NCBI RefSeq assembly: GCF_000350225.1
Contig: NW_005179101.1
Coordinates: 400,384-464,383 of the forward strand
Direction of reading: 5' to 3'
Source of the DNA: Chondrus crispus
Taxonomy: Eukaryota; Rhodophyta; Florideophyceae; Gigartinales; Gigartinaceae
DNA: 64,000 nt
A program made the position numbers and the translations under genes. The notes under the pieces were generated by a model. It ran no database searches, was not told where the DNA came from, and saw nothing but the letters and a program-made list of their open reading frames with translations. Positions 22,512 through 35,102 of the stretch are shown here, piece after piece. Position 1 is the first letter of the stretch. Each line of letters opens with the position of its first letter.

Positions 22512-25500
22512 TGGTTCCCCCTTCTGGGGCACCAGACCGTTAATCGATCTCGAACGGTCCCTGTCCAAATGTCATTGACATGCGTACACCACATCGTGTA
22601 GAATGCCTCTGAGTCGGGTAACTATCAACGCCCCTTTCCCCCTGTACTCCTCCTTTGAACGGCGGCTACACAAAACATGTTTGGAAAGCCCTCGCAGTAC
22701 AGTAGTCGAAACATGATCCATGTTCCCTCTCCTTTGTGTCGATTGTCGGGGCCTTTCTCAGCGTCACGCCTGTAGCTCTGCGGTGACGTAACCTTCATCG
22801 CACGCGTCCCGCGAATTCATCCCTGGCATACTGACAACTTCAATTTGTTCTCGGTGCTCCTCGCGGGGAAACTCCTTGTTGGTAAGTATGATAAGACACG
22901 GGAGGGTCTGAGACGTCAAAAATGTTAATGTCACCCTTGGTTTGCTCGCTTTATCCAGACGAGCTTATTCGTCCCAACCTCAAAATGATCGAGGTATACG
23001 GTGCAAGCCTTACAGTACAGGACGATGGTCGTCGTTTCTCATCTCTTTCGAAAGACACATAAACTTTGTAGTCACGTTTTTTAACGTCCCATCACCACTT
23101 CTTCGTCGACAAAGCATCGGTTCGGGATCCTCGCATCTTCCGGCGGTGTCGCTCACGAGTGGTAACAACACACTTTCTTTTTCAACTCGATCTATCCAAT
23201 TCCTGTAGGGGACGGCGGGAAGTTGACGAGCAGAGACTCGACGAGATCATCCTGATTTCGCCTGCGGCAACGAGACCTCTTTGGTAGTTGCGCACCAAAT
23301 CGGTGCAGAGCGAGGCGAACTGCGGCGCAACAGAATCGCAGATCCTCGGTCCTTCGATGAGTGTCCCGCGATGTTTGGACATCGATATATCCTCATTCAT
23401 AGTGGTACAGTCTGCCTTGATTGCCTTGGCGAAGACCCCCTCGAGATCCATCTCTCCTTTTCCTGCTCGTCAGCTTTGTACGCACAGAGTTACTGTACGT
23501 CTCCGTTTCGCAAGCTTGGCTCCTCGTCCATTTTTTCAAACGTAATGCTGACGAAGTCCTCGTCGTTGCTTTGTGAGATTCACTTTCCGAACCCCCTTTC
23601 CATTGGTCTCTCGTAGTTGTAGAAGCAATCATCCATTCTTCACGTGTTCCTAACGAATCTTTCCCTCGTCGTGACACACTTCTCTCCTTGGCGAACTGAC
23701 CGGCGGTCTCTCGCGCGTCACCTTCGCTGATGGTGTGTGTGCCTCTGGGTTTTCATCCGCCTACTCGTCCCATTTGGGGTGGCGTGTCGACATCCCATTG
23801 TGGGTTCGCGTCCTTGTCGTAAAAAACAGAAAGAAAGAGTGGGAAAACGAGATAATTGTGTCAATTGTATCCGTTTCGCACTTACCGATCAGCGCCTCCG
23901 ACTTGTCTGGGGCGGCGGAAAAGGAGGATCAAAACTTCGCCCTGCTTTCCTCTCCTGGGAGTCGTCTCCTCGGTCTTAGTTAGACACCCGGGCGGCCGGC
24001 GGCTTCGCCATAGCAAATCGGATTTCCTCGTGAGAGTCCCCCGTCGTGGTACTGTACGTTCATAAACAACCATCCTCAAATGTGTCTGGGGCGGGTTGGT
24101 AAATGGTGTGTGTGTGTGGGGGCCAAGCTCCCGTTCTCTTAAACTGTCGAAGTCCCAAGATTGGCGCTTGGGTCTGGTGCCAACAAACGTGTGCGTTTCC
24201 CAGCAACGACTCCTGCTTTCCTTAAATTTTCTTTTTAAAATATTCTCAAGGCTGCTTCACACGTGTATTTCCATGCACTCGTCTGCAGTTTGCTTTCGTC
24301 CCTAAGTCAATAGAATGACTTGTCCCTCGTTGTGTTGGCGGCACACAACGTCCTCGTGCGACTACCTCTGCCACCGGCAGGTCGTGCCGTCACGCTCAGT
24401 GTGCTTCTGACCCCCGGGTCGTGAGGCCTTGGTGCTTATGAGGCGCGCATCGCTCATTGCTTGAAACTTCCCCATGCTGTCTCGCGGCTCTCCACCTGAT
24501 TCACCTTTCTGTAGGGCTATACACGAGCCATTACGCCTCTTCGAAGACAATCTTCTCGCTTGTGACTCTAATACTGCACTGCTGAGTGCTAGAGGCCTGC
24601 AAACTCATCCACACGCCCACAATCTCTCGAAGTGTCCCTCTTGACGGGACATTCTCCATGATAGTTTGCTCGGGGTTCGAAATAAAACCAGAAAACGTGA
24701 CCTTGGTGTCGTCAGTTAGCTCGTCGACTGACCATTTTCTCCAAAGGAGTTGTTCTCAGGTAGTTGTCAATCTCCTGTTTTCCTCTCGAGTAACTTCCCC
24801 CTCAGTCTTTGGTTATCCTTGTAGAGTTGCAATTCGGGATGCCCCGGGTCACGTCGTGTCGTCGACATCACAACCTAGAAGGAATACCAACAAAAACAAA
24901 ACAGGGACTGAAGTAGAAACGACTTGAAGATAAACACTTGATCCCCTCGATGAGGACGTCGGTTAGACTTTCGTTCCTGACGACGCCGACAAGAACGAAA
25001 AAACTATTTCTCCACCCCGTATAGTATAGTTTCGCGCGTTAGATCGCGCACTTTCCCAGGCCGCTCACGCTACTGACGGTCCGACGGTCACGGCCTCGCT
25101 TCAATCTTGGTCTTCCAATTCTCGACGAGTGACTTGCAGATCGGTGTCCGCGATGCGGGGTTGTGTTTCTGTCTTCACATAAAAAAGGAGACGGGACAGA
25201 ACCCAAAATAGAAACAAAAAGGAGCAAAACACCCTGGGAAACAAGTATCGCATTGCCTTGTGCCCCTTCGTAAAAAACCTCATAACATTTTCCTCTCAAG
25301 CTCCTACGGACGGGTGCAGATCCCTGATCCAAACGTCACTTCACGTGCGCACCACTGCGACGCGTGATCATATGTAACTTGCGCATTGTCTCTACCTGAG
25401 ACTACAATAACTTCCTCATTCCTTGACAGGGCGACACTCGCCGCTCCGTCCATGTGCGGGGGGGGCGACGCAGACTTGCCTATCTCACTTTCTCTCTCCT

Positions 25501-25680
25501 TCTCATCATCCCCTATGATCCCTACTCCTACGACTACCCTTGTTTTCTAACTTCGCACTGCGTCCCACAGTACCTATTCTGACTTGCCAACCCTCTGACA
25601 GAGGCTACCCCGCTTGTGCGCGCGCGACTTGCGGCGGCAAGGGTAACTTCTTTCTTCGGAAATATCTTACAACTGGGCTG
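22512..25680. other. Remaining extra segment of the Gypsy fossil, no domain seen
   Basis: About 3.2 kb with only short overlapping frames. Pyrimidine-rich on plus around 22200-22500 and 23400-23700. It belongs to the element because it lies between integrase/chromodomain and the 3' LTR inside one target duplication. It may contain noncoding packaging or regulatory sequence, or a decayed captured gene. Confidence 0.4.
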
Positions 25681-28600
25681 CGCGGCATTGATGCGACTGG
25701 TTCCCACGTCGCGTCCTTCTTTTCTTATCCATACCATTCCACCTTGAGGATTAATTCCTCATCTTGATACCCGTGATCGATGATCTTTTCTATCACGTAC
25801 TCGGCGTTCTCATTTTCTTCCTCGGGTCTGGGGTTAAATTCTTCCCCCTCCTGAAGATTCTCCGACTCCTCCAACTCTTCTGAATTACTTGTCCTCCGTA
25901 GGTCTTGCAGTATCTCCGCTGACGGGTTTCGAATGACAACATCTTCCTCGTCCTCTAACATCTGCGCTCGCGCGGGAGGACCTTCCTCACTCTCCATCGC
26001 GTCGCGTATTTGATTCCCCTCGCGTCCGCTGAGGAACTGTAGAGCCTGTCGTAGGCCTGATATCGGCATGTAGTCCATGAGAGTAGGGGCTAATTCGACT
26101 CTATCTCGCGACACGCGCTCTTCTTAGTCGCCTATGGCGATGACAACCGTGTTCTTATCTGATTTCTTGACTGCATACGGTCCCGTGGCCACTTGTGCCA
26201 GCTTGTTTCTAGGTTCTGTTGCGGTCCCCTGTTCCTTCCGGAGGAAAACGTACGATCCTGAAGGGATGTCATACTTCGGCTTGCGGAGCCTTGCGTCGAA
26301 ATTTTGCTTGTAGCGCACTTGTTCTTTCCGCAAGCTCTTACCAGCGCCTTTCATCAGGCTTTCCAACCACGACTGCCATTTCAGGTAGTACGCTCGATTC
26401 GAGCTAAAACCTTCTACACTTGGCTGTGCTTGTAACGCAATGCTTCTCGGCGCCCGAGCTAACACCAGCTGGAAGGGCGCGATGTTCGTAGTTCGATGAA
26501 CTTGCGTGTTGTATGCGAACGTCACAGGGTCGCTAAATAGGTCCCAGTCCAAGGGATGCTCTCCAACATATTTTCGCAACGCGGAAGTCAGCGTGCGGTT
26601 AAACCTCTCAACTTGGCCGTTGGCTTGCGGGTGGTACGTAGTCATGAACACATTGCGTGTGCCGAGAATTCGACAGACGTTCTGAAAGAACCAGGGCGCG
26701 AACTGTGTTCCATTGTCGGACAGCAGCTTGACCGGCGGTCCGTACAGGAATACCCAATGGTGAACGAAGGCTTGTGCGATGTGCGCAGCTGATATCTTCT
26801 TCAGCAGTACGGTTCGTACCAGTTTCGAGTATCGATCGCTGATCACGACAATATACCGACTTCCTCGTTTAGTTGTAATTAGCTCGCCGAGGATATCGAT
26901 GCCGATAAACTCCAGCGGAGCTTTGGGCGTGAACAGCTTCATTTCCTTCGTGTTTCTTATTAACTTCAGCCTTTCCGGCGCACATGCGGCGCAAATTATT
27001 CGCGACTGCATAGCAGTATAGGGCCATCGTAGGCCAGTAAAAATATCTTCTCAATGGCTTGTAAAGTTTCCTGCCTCCAGGACGTCCTGCCAATGTTGCG
27101 TAATGGCTTAACCCTAGGACGCGGTCCCTTAACGATTGTTGTATCACCGCTTGTACAAACTCCGCTGCAGTACGGCATAGAGTTCCTTCGAGTTCCTCGG
27201 TCTCCATGCTGAACGTTCTCACGTTTCCGGCGTCCATTTCTTCCTTGATGCGGTTGCAGAAGGGGTCGACGGCTTGCTCGCGAGTGAGCTCCTTCGGAGT
27301 GACAGCTTGGAATTGATCGAGGTGATCGGGGGCGGTCCCCCCCTCAAGAGCGAGGATGTCGTCTAACGCGTCCAAACCGTCCTCGTCTTCCACTGTACCC
27401 TCGGCCGGTTCGCCCATAAACCATGGGATTTTGCCGTCGATTTCGTCGACGGTTTCTCCTTGCAGTCCGTAGTCTTGACAGGGGATCAGCTTGACTATTC
27501 GCCTTGCCCTTCTTGTACTTGATTTCGAAATCAAATTCCGAGAGGCGGAGCCTCCATCGGATTAATCTCCCGCTGGGGTCGGTTACATTCATCAACCACC
27601 TCAATGAGGCATGGTCGGTGTGTACAATGAAGTGCTCGCCAGATAAATATGGTCTTAAAGTCTGTAGGGCCCAAATTTCCGCTAGATATTCTTTTTCTGA
27701 TACGGAGTAGTTTCTCTCGGCTGCAGCTAACGTTCTTGAAAAGAACCCGATGGGTTTACGTTGCGCATCCGGATGTGTCTGAAATAATGCAGCGCCGATT
27801 TGATAGTCGCTTGCATCGGTATCTAACGAGTAGGTTAGGTCCTTCTTCGGCAGCGTCAACACCGGCGGTGCCAAGATGGCGTCCTTGAGCTTATGAAAAG
27901 CTTTTTCGCACGGTTCGTCGAATCCTTCCAACTGGACCGGTTGTCCTTTCTTCAATAGTTGATTGAGCGGATGCGCGATTTTCGCGTAATGTGGGACAAA
28001 CCTGCGGTAGACATTGCAGAGTCCTAAGAAGCTTCTGAGCTGGGTCTGCGTTTGAGGGTACCGCACTTTTTCCAACGCGGCGGTTCGCGCGACATCAGCC
28101 TCCAACGTACCTGGCCGAACGACTTGGCCCAGGTACTTGATCTTCTTGACGAAAATTTTGCACATGCGAAGCTTGAGCTTCACACCTGCCTTCTCCAATA
28201 CAGAAATTATTTCCTTCACGTGCACGATGTGCTCCTCCCACGAATTGCTAAAAACTATTATGCCATCCAGATACACCAAACAGCATTTCCAACGGAACGG
28301 AGAGAGCAGGATATCCATTGCTCTCTGAAACGTCGCTGGCGCGTTAGTTAGCCCGAAGGGCATTCTTGAGAAGCGATACAGACCTGAGTGACACGAAAAT
28401 GCGGTCTTGTCGCGGTGGCACTCAGGGATAGGCATCTGGCAATATCCCGACATCGCGTCCAACGCGGAGAAACCCTTTGTGTCACCAAGCGAGTCCAGGC
28501 ACTCATCCATGCGCGGTAAAGGGTACGTGTCCTTTACCGTTACCGCGTTTAACCTGCGATAGTCTACCCAAAAGCGCATCGATCCGTCCGGCTTTGGCAC

Positions 28601-30190
28601 TAATAAAACGGGCGACGCCCATTCTGACTGCGCCGGTTCGATGACTCCTGCTTCTAACATCTTCTGTAATTCTGCATCTTCCACTTCGCGGGCTTTAGGC
28701 CCAGCCCGGTACGGGGCTTGCGCGATTGGCCTTGTGTCCGGGGCCAGTTCAATCCGGTGGACCGTGGTGTTGATCTCACCAACGGTCCCATCCCACATGC
28801 TGGAATATTTTTTCAACATCCGACGGAATCTTTCGCGCAGCCGGTCCGGCACGTGGCTCAGGTCGAGCTCATTCACGTCCGGCGGGGGAGGCTCAATCCG
28901 CCGCTCCGGCTTCGTAGTTGCCGTCGCGGAGAGCCCTTCCTCCCGTTCTCCTTGCTGGTCCTCGCGATCTTGTTCCGACGGTTCGCTCCTTCTCTCGCCC
29001 GTAGGCGGCGGGGTGGGCTTCGTAAATTTTTCGTCGTCCCTTTCTTGAATTCCAAGTACCTCACCAATGGTGGAATTGCTCTTGAATACGGCCCTCGGGT
29101 GTGGTAGTAGTTCCGCCACCACTTGGCTTTTTGAACCGTGACAGGGTACGTCCTAAAATTCGCTACAAGCAGTCTAAAAGGTTTGTCACGGTCAACCTGA
29201 ACTACACCGTTGGTTCTCACCAATCCGTGCTTGTCGTATAGGGGTGCGTAGGGATGAACTACGAGCAAGCCGGTCCTCTTTGAGGTGCATTCGACTACGT
29301 GTTGCGTCCCGGGCTCAATGGTCGTGGCTCTTGCCACCTTCACCCTGGGAGAAACTCGCTCCCCTTTTGCATCAGTTTCGCCCTCTCTGGGGACCAGATG
29401 CTTCTTCGATTTTCTCGCCGAAAACCGGCTTACGATCGGAACCTCCGAGAAATCCACCAACTCAACTGTCCTCTTCCGTGGGTAGATAGCCTCCACGAAC
29501 CTATCGCAATAGTCCGCTCCTAGAATCAGCGGTACCGCGAGCTTTTCGCACACAATAAATTCGGCAACAGCCACAAATCGTCCAAGTCTCACGGGCATTT
29601 TGATGGTTCCGAGAGTCTGGAGTGGCCTGTTGTTCGCGTCGCCAATGTCTTGGGTTGGTCCGTAGGACACTAGAGAATCCATTCCAGCCGGGAGTTCCGA
29701 TTTTCGCACAAGGTTTGGTCCCGCGCCGATGTCTAATACAGACAACACCCGGCTCATGAATCCGACTGTTGGTCCAATGTCCGCGTAAACTTTGGAGTTT
29801 TTTCGCGCAAGAACCAAAATCTTCTCGGGACACTCCCTTCGCTTAACCCTGTACCAGGGTCTTCGAACTTCTTCCAGCGGATGATGTCGGGCTCGGCTCA
29901 AAATTTTCTGGACTTGAGCTGGCCCTTTGGGCTTATCCACCAATCCAACAACCCCGTCATCGGGGCCTGATTTTTCCTTTAGAGACGGGGAACGGGGCTG
30001 AGCCCCGGGCACAGTACGTCGACCCTGTGCCTCTCGCGACTCATGCGAGATTCCCCTCTCTAGTTTTCCTGCCGCTGCGGGTTCCTTCGCACGTCCGACG
30101 ACGCGGGCCCCGCGGCGGGCCCTCTGAAGGGTTGGTTCGGCCTCGGCGTTGAAGCACTCGTCGTGCTCGCTGTCTGCAACTCGAACCAAT
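25680..30190 (-). pseudogene. Gypsy fossil pol: protease, RT, RNase H, integrase, chromodomain
   Basis: In element order: protease with 'SVLDIGAGPNLV' near 29730; reverse transcriptase about 28700-28050, with 'YPLPRMDECLDSL' and 'SRMPFGLTNAPATFQRAMD'; RNase H about 27830-27530, with 'LTYSLDTDASDYQIGAALF'; zinc-binding integrase N-terminus and core about 27150-26130, with 'FIGIDILGELITTKRG' and 'TTYHPQANGQVERFNRTL'; a Glu-rich linker; and a chromodomain about 25800-25690, with 'YVIEKIIDHGYQDEELILK'. Broken in several places. The order RT-RNase H-integrase defines Gypsy, and the chromodomain at the end defines a chromovirus. Confidence 0.9.
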
Positions 30191-30289
30191 TATTGACCTT
30201 CAGATAGCTCGTCGATGGTATCCCTAACCTCTCCATCGGAGACAACGCGGCATAAATTCCCAAAACTCGGTGCATTTCCCGGAGGGAAA

Positions 30290-32340
30290 GAATTCACGTC
30301 GGCGCGGCGTGCCCCTTTTCGTAACAATGATAGCACACCAGTCCGTGCTTCTTAACGGGATACTGCGGCCTAGATCCTCCACGGGCCGTCGGACTTCCTT
30401 GATGTTGCGGCCTTCCCATCCAGCCTGGCCTTCGAACCGTTGTACCCTTGTCTTCCATCGGAATGCGCGGCGCCGGCGTGTGGCCGCGCCCCCGGAACAT
30501 CATCACGGGACCCGTGGGCTCTGAAAACGACTCCGTCGTGTATGTGGGCGTCGGTAAAATTGACGACCCGCTTGCCCCGTAGTCCTCGTGTCCGTAGCCT
30601 TCCGATGGCTCAATAAAATTGCCTTCAGCTACCAATGCTCCTTCATACTGATTTTCGCTGCTTCCGTGCGCACGGCGTTCATCTGACGCGGAGATTGACT
30701 CGGCTAAGTGGATGGCGGCGTGACTTTTACGACCGGGATAAGAAGCCCTCTGCTTCTTCCACGCCCGGAACGTCGACGGCGTCTGAATCGTGACCTTCTT
30801 GGTCTTCTTCTCCTTAGCGCGGCTCGCCGAGCCATGCGCCTTCGCGTAATTAACTAGTCTCAAAAACGAAAGGTCCAGATTGTCTTGTCGGTATTGAGAT
30901 ACCATCGACTTGATACTTGAATCGAGTCCTTCAATAAACATCGTCATTTGTTCTTCCATCGAATATACGTTTCCGCATCATTTGCTCGCATCCGTCAGAC
31001 GGATATAAAATTCCATCTCGTCTTCAGACGGTAGCTGCTGTACTTCTCGCAATCCGAGCACGGCTTGACGGATCGCCTCGTCGGTGGCAAAACTCCTCAA
31101 CAACCACTGTACCGCCTCGCCAAACGGACACCTTTCCGTGATGGGACCCGGCCGTCTGAGACACCGAAGTGTACTGTCTCAAGGCGATGCCGCTCAGAAA
31201 TTCGGGCAACAAGCGGATCGCTTGCCCCTCGTTCATTTCTTGAGTGTCGAACTCTTGAACTAATTTTGCCAAAAATCCAACACAAGGACTCCGTCCTCAC
31301 CTGTGAACGTGTTGTCTTTCCTCACCTTAGGCGGAATATCTCTCCTGATTTTCGCACGGCGGTCCGCCGGGAACTTGACAAATGTTTCTGCGGGTTCCGC
31401 AAGCGGTACGTTCGGTACGAAAGTAGTTTCTTGAAGAAGTAGTTGGTCGAATTCAGCTCCTCCAACTCCTCCCATCGCGGCCCGCGCCGCGTTGCAACAT
31501 CTTCGGGTTCCGCGTCCTTGTCTCTCCGCGAGGCAGACGAAGTGATCCCGCCCCGTCTGGAGGTAATTTTTTGCCCTGCAAAATTCCTTTTCCTTCCTCT
31601 GAACGATGTTCAGAATCGCTGGCATGGTTCGACGAACCGTCGTTACCATCTTCGGAAGGGCCATTCGACTTGGTCACTGAGCCTCGGTCCTCCGGCTCGT
31701 CACTACAGTGACTCTTGCTTCGGCGTCGCAGATTCTTCTTCGAAGTCTTCGACTTGGAACTCCGCTGTACCGCAGCCTTGTCCTTCTTCGATCGACGGTC
31801 GCCTTCTCGACCCGTTGGGAGCGGCTCTTGCCCAGCGGTATGTTCAAGGTCCTTGAGACGATGAGCGGCGCGGTCAAACCTGTCGTCGATACTGCTTCTA
31901 AATTTACCTAAGGACTCCAAAGCTTGATTCGCCTCGCGCCTTGCGTCCTTGACTGAAATTTTCAACGAAGCTAGGACCCCCGCCTCCAGACTGTCGGTCG
32001 CATCACCTCGCTTCTTCTCGACGAGATCCACTCGAGCCAAAAGCTCTCCTAAAACGGTATCGAACTCGTATGCTTGCAACTCCAGTTGCTTCCGGACGTG
32101 GGCTAATTCAGCCTCGAGATCTTTCGTTATCTCTTGGCGAATTTCCTCGCCCATCTTCTCGAACCTGTAGGATAGGTTATCCTTGTGGGCTTCAATCCCC
32201 GTCGGGGATTCTTGACCTTCGGGATCTGTGGCCGTATTGGCCTGGCTTCGGGTGCGAGGACCTCGTAGGATCCTCGATGCCCTTGCGGATCCGCTCCTAC
32301 TCGCCCCGGGACCGACGTCCCCGGGTGCGCTTGTCGACAT
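30290..32340 (-). pseudogene. Gypsy fossil gag
   Basis: The gag region begins near 32340 with a Ser/Ala/Arg-rich N-terminus ('STSAPGDVGPGASRSGSA'), followed by a long predicted coiled coil ('EEIRQEITKDLEAELAHVRK') and a basic/acidic low-complexity stretch. Its end has a zinc knuckle 'CYHCYEKGH' near 30330. Broken in several places. Coiled coil plus a single CCHC knuckle is usual for chromovirus gag. Confidence 0.75.
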
Positions 32341-32399
32341 CGCTCGTACGAGCGAGCCAACGCAGAAAAAAGTTACAAACAAAAAAAGAGACTCCGTTA

Positions 32400-32499
32400 C
32401 CCAGACCACTTTTGTAGTGCAACTCCAAACCGAGGCTGTCGTCGACACAATTCTAGGTCGTGTTTGCTGTAGACAATTCTAGGTCGGGAGACCACTTTT
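32400..32499 (-). repeat. Gypsy fossil leader: primer-binding site with partial duplication
   Basis: Three bases inside the 5' LTR, on minus, the sequence TGGTCTCCCGACCTAGAATT looks like a tRNA 3'-end complement: TGG, a 7-nt acceptor strand, a 5-nt T stem and part of the T loop. The words ACCACTTTTGTAGTGCAA and CAATTCTAGGTCG each occur twice on plus (near 32405/32491 and 32448/32475), so the LTR/PBS junction is partly duplicated in the leader. Confidence 0.65.
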
Positions 32500-33553
32500 G
32501 TAGTGCAATGTGCCTGGCAGGCCGCGAACACAGTCCGACGGTCAAACAAAAAGAACAACAACAACAACAGCAACAACCACTGCCGATGGTACGCGCTACG
32601 GAGCGTTCGAGACTCCCTTTCCCCTTGTGTGGGCTTGCGGCCCACGGTAGCTCGACTCCGACGGGGGGTTAAGGAAAGATGCCCGGCCCGGGAGGATAAT
32701 GGTGGTAGAGACTTGTGAAGACTTGAGCGCTCGGCGAGTGCGAGTTGGGCTCGTCTACGAGGATGTAACCGCGGTTCGCTGGGTTGTAAGGCCAATGCTC
32801 GACGAGCGTCTTCAGCACCTTGTGTGTAATTCAAGGTCTTCCACGGGGGCTTGTTCAGCACTACCCGACGGGATCGTAACCGTGTAGGAATGCTACTACC
32901 GACGTGTTGCCCGATGGCTAAAAACACCCTCACCAGCGCGATCGCGATCGCGGTTGGTGGTACCAACTCTGTCTTATACAGTAAGACCTTCGCCGGAGAC
33001 GTCGTTACAACAGCCTTCCAACGGAACTTGAAACAGTAGCAGCGCTACACAACGTGTTGCCCGATGGCTAAAACACCTACACCAGATCGGTCGCAACCGA
33101 CTCCAATGGAACCAACACGATTAAGGGAAAAATAGATGTAGAGATAGAAAAGGATAAGAATTAGAGATAGAAAAGGGTAAAAGGATGAGGAAAAGGGGAC
33201 CCCGAGCAATAGAGGATACCGTAGGCTTATGTAAAAGGGGGCGTTTTCGTAGAGACGGACTTCGACCAAGGCGACATTCAACTCCGGCAACTCGGGTTAC
33301 CCGTACTGACTTGGTGGTCAGAGGGCCAAGGTATATATCGCCCTGCCGGAGCCACTACATTAGCTCGCGGAGCTAGATCCTAGATCTAATCTAGTGTCAG
33401 CAAAATTAATGCCAACTAATTAAATTAAATTAAATAATTTAAAATTAAAACTGTGCAATTATTCACACGTGTGTCCCCCAACCCGGACTAATTCTCATAT
33501 CCAAATATTTTCCTTTCTTTTCACCCCTCTTTTCAGGTGCGTATTGCACCACA
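32499..33553 (-). repeat. 5' LTR of the Gypsy fossil
   Basis: LTR of 1,055 bp with 11-bp inverted ends (TGTAGTGCAAT at the inner end, ATTGCACCACA at the outer end). Closely matches 18953-20002. Five-bp target duplication CCGTC follows. Confidence 0.92.
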
Positions 33554-35102
33554 CCGTCTCATGAATATCGAGAGAATGGAAGTATACAGCATGAGCATCT
33601 CGGCGATGTACTCTTTCCTCCTTATCGCAACTCAAGCATTCAAGAGTGCCTGGAAGTTGTACTGTACTACTAATGGGACAGAACAGTCTGAGGACGAACT
33701 TGTGAATGAATGTCTCGAATTGTTACAGGACTTCCAGGAATTTTTCTCTCGACCTCAGTTTCATTCGGTGGTATGCATCGACGGCCCGAAAGCAGTGCAT
33801 GAGTACAATCGATCAGGCGGAATGCAACGCCTTCAATCTCTCAAGAAACGTTCGATTGTGTATGTTGAGAAACTAGCAGCCCTTTGTCGGAGGTCCCAGA
33901 AGGCGAAGCAAGCGTTGGACAAGCCTAATGTCCATCGGCTATGGGAGTTCTCAACATTCACGTTATCGTTGTTTGGAAGTGCAAAGTTTATACAAGAACT
34001 TCTACTGGAAAAGGCTCATCAGAACATGAAGCGCGGAATAATGAAGTCCAACAACAAGAACCCACAGCTCCAAGCAATGGAGCATGCGATTGCAAACGAT
34101 TGGACTAATCGCTTGGGTATTGAGTTGCAAGACGTCGAAAACGGTAGCTCCAATTGGACGAGTGCAGCCTGCAGATCTGTGCTCCGCCTACTTGCTCGTC
34201 CCGAATGGTGCTCCCCAATATATGAAAGCCTGAGAAATCAGGTTCAAGCAGCATTCCCAGAACCTGTTTTACACGTTTAAGGACGAGAAGGAAAACGATG
34301 TCCTCTTTAATATCTTCAACTAAGTCTTGGGAGCCGTCGAAGGGTATCGACAATGCTTTAAATACGAGCGATTGTCACAGGGATGCTAGGGAGTTTCTGC
34401 AAACATACGTAGATGTTGATACGGACAGCACCTCGAATGTTGAAGGAAATGAGTGCGTGATTAAGGAGGGCAGAGAGGCACGGTGGGTCGTAACATACGG
34501 AAACACTGACATACTGAAGAGAATTATCGTAAGAGCGGTTCCTGGTGATGTTACACAAAGCATTACCTGTTATTCCGAAGAAGAGCTATTGAGATTGGAT
34601 GATTACATTGAATAAACTGCCCCTGTACTGGTATCAAGTGATGCACGTCGATCATTCTCGATGATATGTGCAATATTCGTGGTTAAGACAAAATATACCA
34701 TGACCGATTCAAGGTCGTCTCAGATGCATCGTACAGAGTTATATGTCCTGGTTGTGCCCTGCAAGACGACTGCAATCGGGTTGTTCACGGTTGAGACGGA
34801 AAGACCAGGGAGAATTCTGATTCCACTCCACAAGAATGTTCGGAGGGCCATGGCTCTGCATGATTGTGCCAGTGACGCCATAGATGTAAGATGCTGCTGT
34901 GCAGGGGATGAAAGTCGCCTTGTTCGACACAGACCGACACTGCACGAAGGTTGCGTTTATCACATATATGGCCGATAGGAGGGCTATCCTCCGCGAAGTG
35001 CGTAGACTTGGTTCATTTAAAAGAAACTGATTGTAGGCACCTTTAAACATTCAGTAGTGTATTGTATATATGAGTAAAGGTTTATCCATAGAAACTATGG
35101 TT

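Larger units (their letters stand above)
18953..33553 (-). mobile_element. Chromodomain Ty3/Gypsy fossil of 14.6 kb
   Basis: An almost full-length, broken Gypsy element on minus with 1.05-kb LTRs and a perfect 5-bp target duplication CCGTC (18948-18952 and 33554-33558). Parts in order: 5' LTR, primer-binding region, gag, protease, reverse transcriptase, RNase H, integrase, chromodomain, an unusual extra region of about 5.7 kb with an opposite-strand open region, a purine tract, and 3' LTR. The LTRs are roughly 98% identical by eye, so the insertion is fairly young and younger than gene A of element X, which it interrupts. About eight breaks are spread over gag-pol. The chromodomain places it among chromoviruses. 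At 14.6 kb it is much longer than the usual 5-8 kb. Confidence 0.93.
15601..34978 (+). pseudogene. Gene A: Tnp2-like (CACTA/Plavaka-type) transposase, split by two LTR insertions
   Basis: This is a large transposase remnant, exons aside, made of three blocks: 15601-15709, 16727-18952 and 33559-34978. The ATG at 15601 starts 'MFWSKKASEQKYS'; the end of this block carries a stop. Middle-block landmarks: 'KYFVYMFFLYSDGFTPHVGK' near 18150, 'MMPPGILPDERTT' near 18230, 'VFLDCVGFIADYPAISKTI' near 18410, and 'HTSNVPCHVCYFARYD' near 18480. These match the Tnp2 pattern DGF ... PPxxR ... D-Y-P-A ... C-x2-C. Later come 'IIAPDHLFLGLAQDV' and, after the insertion, 'NVHRLWEFSTF' and 'LEKAHQNMKRGI'. Separately, the frame at 18952 and the frame from 33559 are in phase. 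At least four frameshifts or stops lie elsewhere. It ends about 125 bp from the convergent gene B. The Tnp2 assignment rests on motifs alone. Confidence 0.7.
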
